This document shows, piece after piece, positions 1 through 8,111 of a DNA stretch of 64,000 bases (positions are counted from its first letter, which is position 1; every line of letters starts with the position of its first letter). This DNA is from Advenella incenata (GTDB lineage: Bacteria; Pseudomonadota; Gammaproteobacteria; Burkholderiales; Burkholderiaceae_B): NCBI RefSeq assembly GCF_004217095.1, contig NZ_SHKO01000001.1:1550001-1614000 (forward strand), given 5' to 3'. The position numbers and the translations under genes are program-made. The notes below the pieces were generated by a model. That model searched no databases. It had not been told where the DNA came from and saw only the letters and a list, made by a program, of their open reading frames with translations.

Positions 1-713
1 CCGTACTGGCATGCGTACAGGAATCCAGCCAGGCCGGCCAGCATCCCGCTGATGACAAAGCTTGCAATCTTGTATGAGGTCGACTCGAACCCGGCGGCAC
101 GCATACGTAGCTGGTTGTGCTTGATACCCACAAAGGCATGACCCAGGCGGGAACGCAGGATCAGTTGCAGAATGATAACGGTGATAATAAGCAGTACCAG
201 CGTGAACCAGTAAAAGGTATTGCCCGATTCAAGATTGAAGGGTTGCCACTGCAAAATGGAAAAATCAGGTTTGAAATAAATATAGGTGCCGTCGGAGCCG
301 CCGAAGATCTTGATGTCATGAAAGACGAAGTAGACCAGTTGACCGAAGGCCAGCGTAACCATGATGAAATAGACGCCATAGCTGCGCATGACCAGCAGGC
401 CGATTAACAGCGCCAGCAGCCCGGCGCCGCCAATGCAGATGGCCATCAGCAGCCAGCCATTGCCCGCCTCCGACTCGGGCGAGAAGGTCGCGACCATATA
501 GGCGGCAAAGCCAAGAAAGGCGGCGTGTCCTAGGCTCACCAGGCCAGTGAACCCCACCAGCAACTGCAGGCTGAGCGCGAAGATGCTCAGAATCATGATT
601 TTCGTGACCAGATCGCCGTGGTATTTGCTGCCAATGGGCTCGGGCAGCAGCGGCAGCAGTGCCAGCAGGGCCAGGCCGACTACCCACCAGAACAGATTGT
701 TTTTTGTAATCAT
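1..713 (-). CDS. livM: Liv-type ABC transporter permease, C-terminus cut by window edge
   Basis: This is an inner-membrane permease of the branched-chain amino-acid (HAAT) ABC family. The ATG at 711-713 follows livH by two bases, and the frame stays open to the left edge, so about 236 residues are visible and the C-terminus is missing. The N-terminus is a hydrophobic segment rich in Leu. Further on, the family motifs VGFTGLVSLGHAAF and RLGHAFVGIKHNQLRMRA (the loop that contacts the ATPase) can be read. It would pair with the LivH-like permease and the binding protein next door; the ATPase genes (livG, livF) should lie beyond the left edge. Given the benzoate-CoA ligase downstream, the substrate is more likely an aromatic acid than leucine; this is inference. 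Confidence 0.88.
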   Translation of the reverse strand, partial: MITKNNLFWWVVGLALLALLPLLPEPIGSKYHGDLVTKIMILSIFALSLQLLVGFTGLVSLGHAAFLGFAAYMVATFSPESEAGNGWLLMAICIGGAGLLALLIGLLVMRSYGVYFIMVTLAFGQLVYFVFHDIKIFGGSDGTYIYFKPDFSILQWQPFNLESGNTFYWFTLVLLIITVIILQLILRSRLGHAFVGIKHNQLRMRAAGFESTSYKIASFVISGMLAGLAGFLYACQY

Positions 714-715
714 GG

Positions 716-1585
716 TCAGGTTCCCTGTTTGAACAGGCCCTGGGGCTTGAACAGCAGCACCAGCACCATAAGCAGATAGACCAGTGCGCCTGCACCTTCG
801 GGCCAGAGCACTTTGCCAAACGTGTCTACGAAGCCGATCAGCAGGGCTGCGACCAGCGCGCCCTTGATGGAGCCGATACCGCCAATGACCACGACCACAA
901 AACAGATAATCAGTTCATTGCCGCCCATGCCAGGGTAGACCGATGACACCGGCGCCGAGAGCATGCCGGCAAAGATGGCCAGGGCAACGCCGGCTGCAAA
1001 CACGGTGCGGTACAGCACCGAGATATTGACTCCCAGCGATTGCACCATCTCGCGATTGGTGGCGCCGGCGCGGATTTTCATACCCAGCCGGGTATGCTTG
1101 ATCAACAGGTACATGCCAATCGCAATAACCAGGCAGACAAGCGATATGAACAGGCGGTAGACCGGATAGCTCAGCCCATTGCCCAATGCGATAGAGCCGG
1201 CGAGCCAGCCTGGCGGGCTGACACCATGCACATCATCGCCCAGCAGAATGCTGCGCAGCGCTTCAAACACCAGAATCAGCCCGTAGGTCATCAACACCTG
1301 CAACAGATGCTCACGCTCGTACAGAAAGCTGAAAAAGCCCCACTCCAGCAGGTAACCGAAAGCCAGGGCCAGAATAATGCCCAGCATCAGCGCAACGACG
1401 AAGTTATCGATATACATGCCCAGTGCGTATATGAGATACGCGCCGATCATAAAGAAACTGCCGTGCGCCAGGTTGATGACACCCATAATGCCGAAGATCA
1501 GTGTCAGCCCGCTGGCGATCAGAAACAGCAGCAGCCCGTACTGCACACTGTTCAGACACTGAATCAGAAATGTTGTTATATCCAT
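716..1585 (-). CDS. livH: Liv-type ABC transporter permease LivH
   Basis: This 289-residue protein is the second permease of a HAAT-family importer. It begins with a short periplasmic stretch and then a run of hydrophobic segments containing GLTLIFGIMGVINLAHGSFF, the signature of LivH proteins. The conserved EALRSILLG and KIRAGATNREMVQSLGVN segments follow, the latter being the cytoplasmic coupling loop. Length is normal for the family. It is transcribed with the binding protein (57-base gap upstream) and livM (two-base gap downstream), so the three form one operon. The genomic position beside benzoate-CoA ligase suggests uptake of benzoate or a related aromatic acid. The sequence alone does not prove the substrate. 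Confidence 0.9.
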   Translation of the reverse strand: MDITTFLIQCLNSVQYGLLLFLIASGLTLIFGIMGVINLAHGSFFMIGAYLIYALGMYIDNFVVALMLGIILALAFGYLLEWGFFSFLYEREHLLQVLMTYGLILVFEALRSILLGDDVHGVSPPGWLAGSIALGNGLSYPVYRLFISLVCLVIAIGMYLLIKHTRLGMKIRAGATNREMVQSLGVNISVLYRTVFAAGVALAIFAGMLSAPVSSVYPGMGGNELIICFVVVVIGGIGSIKGALVAALLIGFVDTFGKVLWPEGAGALVYLLMVLVLLFKPQGLFKQGT

Positions 1586-1642
1586 ATGTGATCCGAAGAA
1601 AAATGCAGGCGCGCGGTTCAGCCGTACGCCTGCATTTTCGGT

Positions 1643-2812
1643 TTACTTGCTCAGCTTGCAGCCTTTGGCCGGATCTTCCAGATTGGCTACTGCGATTCCC
1701 AGGTTCTTGTTATGGTTGCCCACGACTTCGCGCAGATAAATATTCTGCACCGGGTTGTGCGCCTTGGACATGGTGAATGGCCCGCGCGGGCTATCCACCT
1801 TGGCCTGTTCCATCCCCTCAATGACGGTATCCTTGTTCTTGATATCGCCCTTGGCATGGTTCAGGCCAGCGGCCAGCAACTGGGCTGCGTCGTATCCCTG
1901 CACCGCGTATACGTCCGGCTCCATGCTGAACTTTTCCTGGTAGTGCTTGCGGAACGCTTTGTCTTTCGGATTATTCAGTTCATCGGCATAGTGCAGGGTG
2001 GTCAGCATGCCCTTGGCTGCATCGCCCTGGGCGGCGAGTGTGCCGTCAGTCAAAAAGCCTGGACCGTATAGCGGGATCGTCTTGCGCAGGCCCGAGGCAT
2101 CGTAATCCTTCACGAATTTGACCGCACCGCCACCGGCAAAGAATGCAAAGACGGCATCCGGTTTCAGTGAGGAAATTTCAGTGAGCAGCGACTGGAATTC
2201 CACGTTGGGGAAGGGCAGCGTGAGCTCTTTGATCACTTTGCCGCCCTTGGCTTCGAAACCTTCGCGGAAACCATCGGCCGCCTCAGTGCCTGCGGCGTAT
2301 TTCCAATTGATGGTCACTGCTGTTTTATGTTTTTGCTTTTCGGCCGCGACAATGCCCATGCCATAAGCGGGCTGCCAATTGGTGAATGAGCTGCGGAAGA
2401 TGTTTTTGGCGCACAGCGGCCCGGTGAGCATATCTGCACCGGCGTTGGGAATAATGTAGATCACGCCGCTGTCACGCGCGATTTTCGCCATCCCCATGGC
2501 CACGCCTGAATGCACTGTTCCTACCAGTACATCAACTTTGTCGCGCTGCACCAACCGGTTGGTGTTCTCCGGCGCCTTGGCCGGATCAGATTCGTCATCA
2601 ACAGCAAAATACTGGATCTGCTGGCCGCCCAGCTTGCCACCCTGTTCCTCGACATACAGTTTAAAGCCATTTTCGATCGCCTTGCCAAGCGCCGCATAGG
2701 TGCCTGTGGCCGGCAGCATGAGGCCCACCTTGACTTCGGCCTGCGCCGCCTGACCCAATCCCCCGGCCAGCATGATCGCTGTGGCGATCGTGGCTTTTTT
2801 CACATTATTCAT
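1643..2812 (-). CDS. Periplasmic substrate-binding protein of the Liv-type transporter
   Basis: This 389-residue protein has a clear signal peptide (MNNVKKATIATAIMLAGG, cut after QAAQA) followed by EVKVGLMLPATGTYAALG, the typical start of type I periplasmic binding proteins of the LivJ/LivK kind. The segment VLVGTVHSGVAMGMAKIARD matches the ligand-cleft region of the family. The ATG is preceded by a good ribosome site (CAGGAGACAGGACA). It is first in the livK-livH-livM order and so captures the ligand in the periplasm. Members of this subfamily are often found next to aromatic-acid CoA ligases, which fits uptake of benzoate here, but that assignment is by context only. Confidence 0.9.
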   Translation of the reverse strand: MNNVKKATIATAIMLAGGLGQAAQAEVKVGLMLPATGTYAALGKAIENGFKLYVEEQGGKLGGQQIQYFAVDDESDPAKAPENTNRLVQRDKVDVLVGTVHSGVAMGMAKIARDSGVIYIIPNAGADMLTGPLCAKNIFRSSFTNWQPAYGMGIVAAEKQKHKTAVTINWKYAAGTEAADGFREGFEAKGGKVIKELTLPFPNVEFQSLLTEISSLKPDAVFAFFAGGGAVKFVKDYDASGLRKTIPLYGPGFLTDGTLAAQGDAAKGMLTTLHYADELNNPKDKAFRKHYQEKFSMEPDVYAVQGYDAAQLLAAGLNHAKGDIKNKDTVIEGMEQAKVDSPRGPFTMSKAHNPVQNIYLREVVGNHNKNLGIAVANLEDPAKGCKLSK

Positions 2813-2962
2813 TGTCCTGTCTCCTGAATGTACGACTGCTTTTTATGATGACTGCTTGTTTTTGTTGCCACGAACAACGCCGCTTGCCGCGTCCTGGTAC
2901 CGCACTTGCAGGATCACGGCGTCCCTTGCGATAGTCCGCTGTGCCCGTCTTTTTGTGCTGGC

Positions 2963-4537
2963 TTACGCCACTTCATGCTGATTCATTTCACGCAGACGGA
3001 AGCGCTGGATTTTGCCGGTTGCCGTTTTGGGCAATTCATCCAGAAATTCAATGCTGCGTGGATATTTGTGCGGCGCCAGCCGGGATTTGACAAAGGCCTT
3101 GAGTGCATCCTTGAGTGTGTCGTCAGCCGGTGGCGCCGTTTCCTTGAGCACCACATAGGCGCGGGTCTTGACCAGGCCCTGCGAATCGGCAACGCCGATG
3201 ACGGCCGCCTCCAGGACGGCTTCATGCTCTATGAGTGTGGCCTCCACTTCGAAGGGAGACACATACTGTCCGCTTACCTTGAGCATGTCGTCGCTGCGAC
3301 CCGCATAGGTGTAATAGCCGTCGGCATCGCGCGAATACTTGTCGCCACTTTTGGTCCACTCCCCCTGAAATGTTGCTCTTGTCTTTTCCCGGTTGTTCCA
3401 GTACATGAGGGCAGCGCTTTTTCCCTTGATGTACAGATCGCCGATTTCGCCATCTGCGACGATAGCACCTTGCTCGTCGCGAAGCTCGAGTTCATAGCCG
3501 GGTACGGGTTTTCCTGTGGTGCCATAGCGGATGTCATCAGGCTTGTTGGACAGAAAAATATGCAACATTTCAGTTGAGCCGATGCCATCGATGATATGAC
3601 ATCCGAAATGAGCCGTGAAGCGCTCGCCAAGTTCCCGTGGCAGCGCCTCCCCGGCTGAAGAACACATCCGCAATTGCACCTCGTCCCGGGTGGGCGTGTT
3701 GGCTGCCGCCAGCATGCCGGCATAACCGGTTGGCGCACCGCAAAACACCGTCGGCTGGTGTTTGCGCATCGCCTCGAACACAGCATCCGGAGTAGGGCGG
3801 CCTTCGATCAGGATCACGCTGGCGCCGACGCCCAGAGGGAAGGTCAGGGCATTGCCCAACCCGTAGGCAAAAAACAGTTTTGCGGCCGACAGAATACGAT
3901 CCGACTCGGTCAGCCGCAGCAGGTCTTGCGCATAATAACGAATGGTCCAGTAAGGGTTGGCATGACTGTGGATTGTGCCCTTGGGCTTGCCGGTTGAGCC
4001 AGAAGAGTACAGCCAGAAGGCCGGCTCATCGGCCCTGGTGCTACAGGGGCGATGACAGGGCGTGGCGGCAGCCAGCGCCTGTTCCATGCTCAACTGGCCG
4101 TGCGAGAGTTCACCTTGCGGGCGCGACACCAGGATATGCTTGATTTCATGCTCTGCTTCGCTCATGGCCTGGGCCAGCACCGGCAGCAGCGTGGCCGACA
4201 CCATGGCGGCCTGACAGCGGCTGTCTTCAATAATGTATTTATAGTCCTGTGGTGTCAGCAGGGTGTTGATGGCAACTGGCACAATACCGGCATGAATCGC
4301 CCCCAGAAAGGCGACAGGCCAGTCTGTGCAATCGTTCATCAGCAACAATACCCGCTCCTCGCGGCGTACGCCCAGGTTTTTCAGTACCGCGGTCAGGCGC
4401 CGCACTTTGTCAAAAAGCGCTGCGTAGGTCAATGAGCCGTTGCCATCGATATACGCAATGCGATCCAGACGGCTCTGGTTGGTTTGCATCAGATAGTCGG
4501 CAATATTGAACTGATTGCTGTTTTCAGGGGTCTGCAT
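2963..4537 (-). CDS. bclA: Benzoate-CoA ligase
   Basis: This 524-residue member of the acyl-adenylate-forming family activates benzoate with ATP and coenzyme A, the first step of the aerobic benzoyl-CoA (box) pathway. The AMP-binding P-loop YSSGSTGKPKGT lies near residues 177-188, the segment CGAPTGYAGML is typical of benzoate-CoA ligases, and the C-terminal catalytic lysine lies in KTATGK near residue 509. The start at 4537 was chosen because GGAG lies seven bases upstream (GCGGAGTTAACCATG); an in-frame ATG 14 codons earlier lacks such a site. It lies between the transporter genes and the DUF4863 gene, all on the minus strand. A related aryl-CoA ligase (for instance 2-aminobenzoate) is possible, but box genes next door favour benzoate. 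Confidence 0.93.
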   Translation of the reverse strand: MQTPENSNQFNIADYLMQTNQSRLDRIAYIDGNGSLTYAALFDKVRRLTAVLKNLGVRREERVLLLMNDCTDWPVAFLGAIHAGIVPVAINTLLTPQDYKYIIEDSRCQAAMVSATLLPVLAQAMSEAEHEIKHILVSRPQGELSHGQLSMEQALAAATPCHRPCSTRADEPAFWLYSSGSTGKPKGTIHSHANPYWTIRYYAQDLLRLTESDRILSAAKLFFAYGLGNALTFPLGVGASVILIEGRPTPDAVFEAMRKHQPTVFCGAPTGYAGMLAAANTPTRDEVQLRMCSSAGEALPRELGERFTAHFGCHIIDGIGSTEMLHIFLSNKPDDIRYGTTGKPVPGYELELRDEQGAIVADGEIGDLYIKGKSAALMYWNNREKTRATFQGEWTKSGDKYSRDADGYYTYAGRSDDMLKVSGQYVSPFEVEATLIEHEAVLEAAVIGVADSQGLVKTRAYVVLKETAPPADDTLKDALKAFVKSRLAPHKYPRSIEFLDELPKTATGKIQRFRLREMNQHEVA

Positions 4538-4698
4538 GGTTAACTCCGCTAAATGCCTGGCTGCTTGCTGCCAGCTCACTTCAAGTTGTTGGCACTGCCG
4601 CGCTGCGAGTGGATCAATTGGCTGCCTGTACCGGTCTTGCGCAACCTCAGTACGGCGGCAGCCTGCTTATTAACAGGATCTGAAGGTGCATTGACCTG

Positions 4699-5169
4699 TC
4701 ATTGCGGCTGCGCCGTGAATTCAATTTTTCCTTCCGGCAGCAAATACAGCACATGGGCGGCACCGTTGCTGACGGTGGGACAATGTGCGGAGTCCGGGCC
4801 ATAGACTTTCCAGCCGGCATCACAGCCATCAAATCGGGCGCCGGGGGTGAGCGGCATGATCAGATCAATTTCGCCATTGGGATGGCGGTGATGGGGGCCG
4901 CGGATATCCTGCATGCTCACCACATCTACCGAAAATCCATGGGTCGCTTCGGACGGTTTGGTCACCCGGCCGTATTTGAGTCCCTGTGCTTCGTGCTTGC
5001 ACATCCAGCCATCCTGCACGCCTGCAATACAGGCAGCGCTGATGTCGTGGTACCACTGGCTGTCGGCACCGTAGTGACTATTGAGCCAGCCCTGTAACGT
5101 TTCATCGAGCGGACGGTCTGCGATCTGCCGGGTTACTGTCTGGATGAGCGTGTCGAAATGTTCACGCAT
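4699..5169 (-). CDS. DUF4863 family protein (4-hydroxylaminobenzoate lyase-like)
   Basis: This 156-residue protein belongs to the DUF4863 family, some members of which are annotated as 4-hydroxylaminobenzoate lyase (PnbB). The C-terminal half looks like a small cupin: HHRHPNGEIDLIMPL carries a His cluster and an acidic residue typical of a metal site, followed by GPDSAHCPTVSNG and VLYLLPEGKIEF. The start at 5169 follows AAGGAGACTTTCAGT; an earlier ATG at 5220 has no such site and would overlap the TGCA operator region. It is the first gene transcribed leftward from the boxR intergenic region, probably in one operon with benzoate-CoA ligase. Its job in benzoate breakdown is not established; a side-reaction or detoxification role is only a guess. 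Confidence 0.82.
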   Translation of the reverse strand: MREHFDTLIQTVTRQIADRPLDETLQGWLNSHYGADSQWYHDISAACIAGVQDGWMCKHEAQGLKYGRVTKPSEATHGFSVDVVSMQDIRGPHHRHPNGEIDLIMPLTPGARFDGCDAGWKVYGPDSAHCPTVSNGAAHVLYLLPEGKIEFTAQPQ

Positions 5170-5205
5170 ACTGAAAGTCTCCTTAACACCTGATTTTTTT
5201 TTTCG

Positions 5206-5243
5206 TGCATTATTTTGCATGTAGATGATAAGATAGGCATGCA
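5206..5243. promoter_or_regulatory. Putative BoxR operator (TGCA-N6-TGCA) in the boxR/DUF4863 intergenic region
   Basis: TGCA occurs at 5206-5209 and 5216-5219, separated by exactly six bases, and a third TGCA lies at 5240-5243. BzdR, the well-studied relative of BoxR, recognises TGCA-containing repeats, so these are the expected kind of site. The cluster sits between the DUF4863 start and the boxR start and could repress both directions. The same arrangement recurs upstream of boxC. Confidence 0.55.
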
Positions 5244-5315
5244 GTTAAAATCAGTCAAGATTTTTGCTCAATCTTTAGGGAAAACACTAGCTCCCGATTT
5301 ACGAAATGGCACGCT

Positions 5316-6230
5316 ATGACGCTGGAAAATTCATTTGAAATAGATCCAATGGAAGACAAGACGCCGCTGTTGCGAGCGTTGGGCGAGCGGATTCGCTCGC
5401 TGCGCGCGCGCAAGGGAATTACGCGCAAGAAGCTGGCGAGCCTGGCGGGTATTTCCGAGCGCCATATGGCCAATCTTGAGCTGGGTACCGGCAATGCAAC
5501 CATACTGGTGCTGCATCAGGTGGCCCAGGCGCTGACGTGTTCGCTGGCCGAGCTCATCGGCGACGTTACCACCTCGTCGCCCGAATGGCTGATGATCCGC
5601 GAGTTGCTGGAGAACCGCAGCGAGAAAGATCTGCACAAAGTGCGGCTGCGGTTGATTGAACTGTTCGGTGCCGACAAAACGCCGGGCTCGCGCCTGTCAC
5701 GCATTGCCCTCATTGGTCTGCGCGGCGCCGGCAAATCCACGTTGGGCCGTATGCTGGCTGACCGGCTTGGCTATCCGTTCATCGAGTTGTCGCATGAAAT
5801 CGAACAGACAACCGGTTGCAGCATCAACGAGATCCATTCACTGTATGGCCCCGTGGCCTACCGTCGCTACGAACGGCGTGCGCTGGAAGAAACCATCCAG
5901 CTGTATCCTGAAGTAGTGATTGCCACGCCGGGCGGGCTGGTTTCCGAAGCGGCCACCTACAACAATCTATTGGAGCATTGCCTGACGGTCTGGCTGCAGG
6001 CCACGCCGCGCGAGCACATGGACCGGGTCATCGCCCAGGGGGATTTTCGCCCCATGTCCGGCAGCAAGGAAGCCATGCATGACCTGAAGCTGATTCTGGA
6101 GGGCCGGGTGGCCTTCTACAGCAAGGCCGATGTGCATCTGGATACCAGTCTTCAGCCTCTTGAGGAGACTTTTGATGCGTTGTTTGCGAAGGTCCAGGCC
6201 GCCCGCCAGTCCGCTGAAATGCTGACGTGA
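5316..6230 (+). CDS. boxR: BoxR, benzoyl-CoA-responsive repressor (XRE HTH plus shikimate-kinase-like domain)
   Basis: This 304-residue regulator has an XRE-type helix-turn-helix at about residues 19-80 (RIRSLRARKGITRKKLASLA, GISERHMANLELGTG) joined to a shikimate-kinase-like domain. The kinase P-loop GLRGAGKST lies at residues 134-142 and ATPGGLVSE follows at about residue 205. This architecture is diagnostic of BzdR/BoxR proteins, where the kinase-like part binds benzoyl-CoA and releases the HTH from DNA. It lies between the leftward ligase operon and the rightward boxCBA operon, and TGCA-N6-TGCA sites are present on both sides. No strong ribosome site precedes the ATG at 5316; the in-frame ATG at 5349 is an alternative start. 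Confidence 0.93.
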   Translation: MTLENSFEIDPMEDKTPLLRALGERIRSLRARKGITRKKLASLAGISERHMANLELGTGNATILVLHQVAQALTCSLAELIGDVTTSSPEWLMIRELLENRSEKDLHKVRLRLIELFGADKTPGSRLSRIALIGLRGAGKSTLGRMLADRLGYPFIELSHEIEQTTGCSINEIHSLYGPVAYRRYERRALEETIQLYPEVVIATPGGLVSEAATYNNLLEHCLTVWLQATPREHMDRVIAQGDFRPMSGSKEAMHDLKLILEGRVAFYSKADVHLDTSLQPLEETFDALFAKVQAARQSAEMLT

Positions 6231-6241
6231 TCAGACGTGAG

Positions 6242-6264
6242 TGACTAGGGTAAATCCCTAGTCA
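6242..6264. promoter_or_regulatory. Perfect 9-bp inverted repeat between boxR and boxC
   Basis: TGACTAGGG and CCCTAGTCA are exact complements separated by TAAAT. The repeat begins 11 bases after the boxR stop codon. No T-run follows, so it is a poor terminator; it could be a transcript-end hairpin or a protein-binding site. It lies about 57 bases upstream of the TGCA pair in front of boxC. Confidence 0.4.
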
Positions 6265-6289
6265 AACAGCTTGACTGCCTGAAGAATCA

Positions 6290-6334
6290 TGCAATATAGT
6301 GCGTCTAATGATAAACGAAATGCAATGAAATGCA
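6290..6334. promoter_or_regulatory. Putative BoxR operator (TGCA-N6-TGCA) upstream of boxC
   Basis: TGCA occurs at 6321-6324 and 6331-6334 with exactly six bases between, the same spacing as the pair at 5206-5219. One more TGCA lies at 6290-6293. The block ends about 20 bases before the boxC start, a position where a bound repressor would block transcription. The match in spacing between the two promoter regions is the main evidence. Confidence 0.55.
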
Positions 6335-6354
6335 TGACTCTATTGGAGACAGCC

Positions 6355-8016
6355 ATGAGCGAGCTGAAAGTCAATTACCAGACCAATCCGTCGCAGTACA
6401 AGCACCTCTCATTGACGACCGAAGGCAATGTGGCGCGTCTGACGATTGACATTGATGAAGACAGCGGCATTCGTCCCGGCTATAAGCTGAAACTGAACTC
6501 TTATGATCTGGGCGTGGATATTGAATTGCACGATGCACTCAATCGTCTTCGCTTTGAACATCCCGAAGTGCGCAGCGTTGTCGTATCCAGCGGTAAGGAG
6601 CGTATCTTCTGCTCGGGCGCCAATATTTTTATGCTGGGCTTGTCCAGTCATGCGTGGAAAGTCAATTTCTGCAAGTTCACCAATGAGACGCGCAACAGCA
6701 TAGAGGATACCAGTGAGCATTCAGGCGTGAAGTTCATTGCCGCTGTCAATGGCGCCTGTGCTGGTGGCGGTTACGAGCTGGCCCTGGCCTGTGATGAAAT
6801 CTATCTGGTGGATGATCGCTCCTCGTCGGTTTCACTGCCCGAAGTCCCGTTGCTTGGCGTACTTCCGGGTACGGGCGGCCTGACGCGAGTGACCGATAAA
6901 CGCAAGGTCCGCCACGACCATGCCGATGTTTTCTGCACCTTGGTCGAGGGCGTGCGCGGTCAGCGGGCCAAAGACTGGAAACTGGTCGACGAGGTTGTCA
7001 AGCCTGCCCGGTTTCAGGAAACCATCAACGCCCGGGCGGTAGAGCTGGCGCAGCAGAATGCGGCGGATTCGTTGGACGGTCTGCAGGGGGTGGCGCTGAC
7101 GCCGCTTGAAAAACACGAAACCGCCGACAGCCTGCATTACACATATGTCAGTGTCGATATTGACCGGGCAGGCAAGTTCGCCACCTTCACCCTGCGAGGC
7201 CCGCAAGGGGAGTTGCCCGACAGCATTGAGGCCATTTTGCAGGCAGGCATGCGCTGGTGGCCGTTGCAAATGGCCCGTGAACTGGATGATGCCATTCTTT
7301 CCATGCGGACCAACGAACTGGACAGCGGCCTGTGGTTGATCAAAACCACAGGCAGCGCCGAGGCAGTGCTCAAAAGCGACGATATCCTGCTCAATCATAA
7401 GGACCATTGGTTCGTGCGCGAAACCCTGGGTTTGCTGCGTCGTACTTTTGCAAGGCTGGACGTCTCCTCGCGCTCCCTGTTTGCACTGGTCGATGAAGGC
7501 TCGTGCTTTGCCGGATCGTTGCTGGAACCGGCGCTTGCCTGCGATCGCATTTATATGCTGACCCTGCCTGATGACGAAGACCGTACGCCACGTATCACCG
7601 TCGGTCCGATCAACTTCGGCTTCTTGCCCATGGTGACGCGACAGTCGCGCCTGGCGCGCCGCTTTTATGATGATCAAGCCAGCCTGGAGGCCATCAAGTC
7701 ACTGGCCGGCAAGCACCTGGAGGGCGATCAGGCCGAGCAGGCCGGACTGGTTACCTATGCGCTGGATGATATCGATTGGGACGAAGAAGTACGGATTGCG
7801 ATTGAAGAGCGGGTGTCCATGTCGCCCGATGCGTTGACCGGCATGGAAGCCAACCTGCGCTTTAATGGCCCCGAAAATATGTGGACGCGGATCTTCGGCC
7901 GCTTGACGGCCTGGCAAAACTGGATCTTTATTCGACCCAATGCGGTCGGAGAAAAAGGCGCCCTCAAACTGTATGGTAAGGGCGAAAAACCCAGCTTTGA
8001 CCGCAATCGCGTCTGA
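6355..8016 (+). CDS. boxC: BoxC, 2,3-epoxybenzoyl-CoA dihydrolase
   Basis: This 553-residue enzyme opens the non-aromatic ring of 2,3-epoxybenzoyl-CoA, giving 3,4-dehydroadipyl-CoA semialdehyde and formate. It belongs to the enoyl-CoA hydratase (crotonase) superfamily but is about twice the usual length, as BoxC proteins are: the first crotonase-like core shows VNGACAGGGYELALACDEIYL with an oxyanion-hole pattern, and a second related region contains VDEGSCFAGSLLEPALACDRIY. The start at 6355 follows TTGGAGACAGCC; upstream in-frame ATGs lie inside the operator region. It is the first gene of boxC-boxB-boxA. Family assignment is secure from both length and the two characteristic motifs. Confidence 0.95.
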   Translation: MSELKVNYQTNPSQYKHLSLTTEGNVARLTIDIDEDSGIRPGYKLKLNSYDLGVDIELHDALNRLRFEHPEVRSVVVSSGKERIFCSGANIFMLGLSSHAWKVNFCKFTNETRNSIEDTSEHSGVKFIAAVNGACAGGGYELALACDEIYLVDDRSSSVSLPEVPLLGVLPGTGGLTRVTDKRKVRHDHADVFCTLVEGVRGQRAKDWKLVDEVVKPARFQETINARAVELAQQNAADSLDGLQGVALTPLEKHETADSLHYTYVSVDIDRAGKFATFTLRGPQGELPDSIEAILQAGMRWWPLQMARELDDAILSMRTNELDSGLWLIKTTGSAEAVLKSDDILLNHKDHWFVRETLGLLRRTFARLDVSSRSLFALVDEGSCFAGSLLEPALACDRIYMLTLPDDEDRTPRITVGPINFGFLPMVTRQSRLARRFYDDQASLEAIKSLAGKHLEGDQAEQAGLVTYALDDIDWDEEVRIAIEERVSMSPDALTGMEANLRFNGPENMWTRIFGRLTAWQNWIFIRPNAVGEKGALKLYGKGEKPSFDRNRV

Positions 8017-8111
8017 CCCATTCCGTCTGACGGCCAGCTGCGTATATTCATCAAAATGAAGGGGCAGGGTAAACCCATTGAAATACCCGCTCCGTGACAC
8101 TGGAGATCACT

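Noticed and set aside
316-819. Minus-strand frame of 167 residues overlapping livM and livH
   Set aside because: It lies in a different frame over livM, whose Liv-family motifs are clear; its residues are Arg/Trp-rich as in shadow frames.
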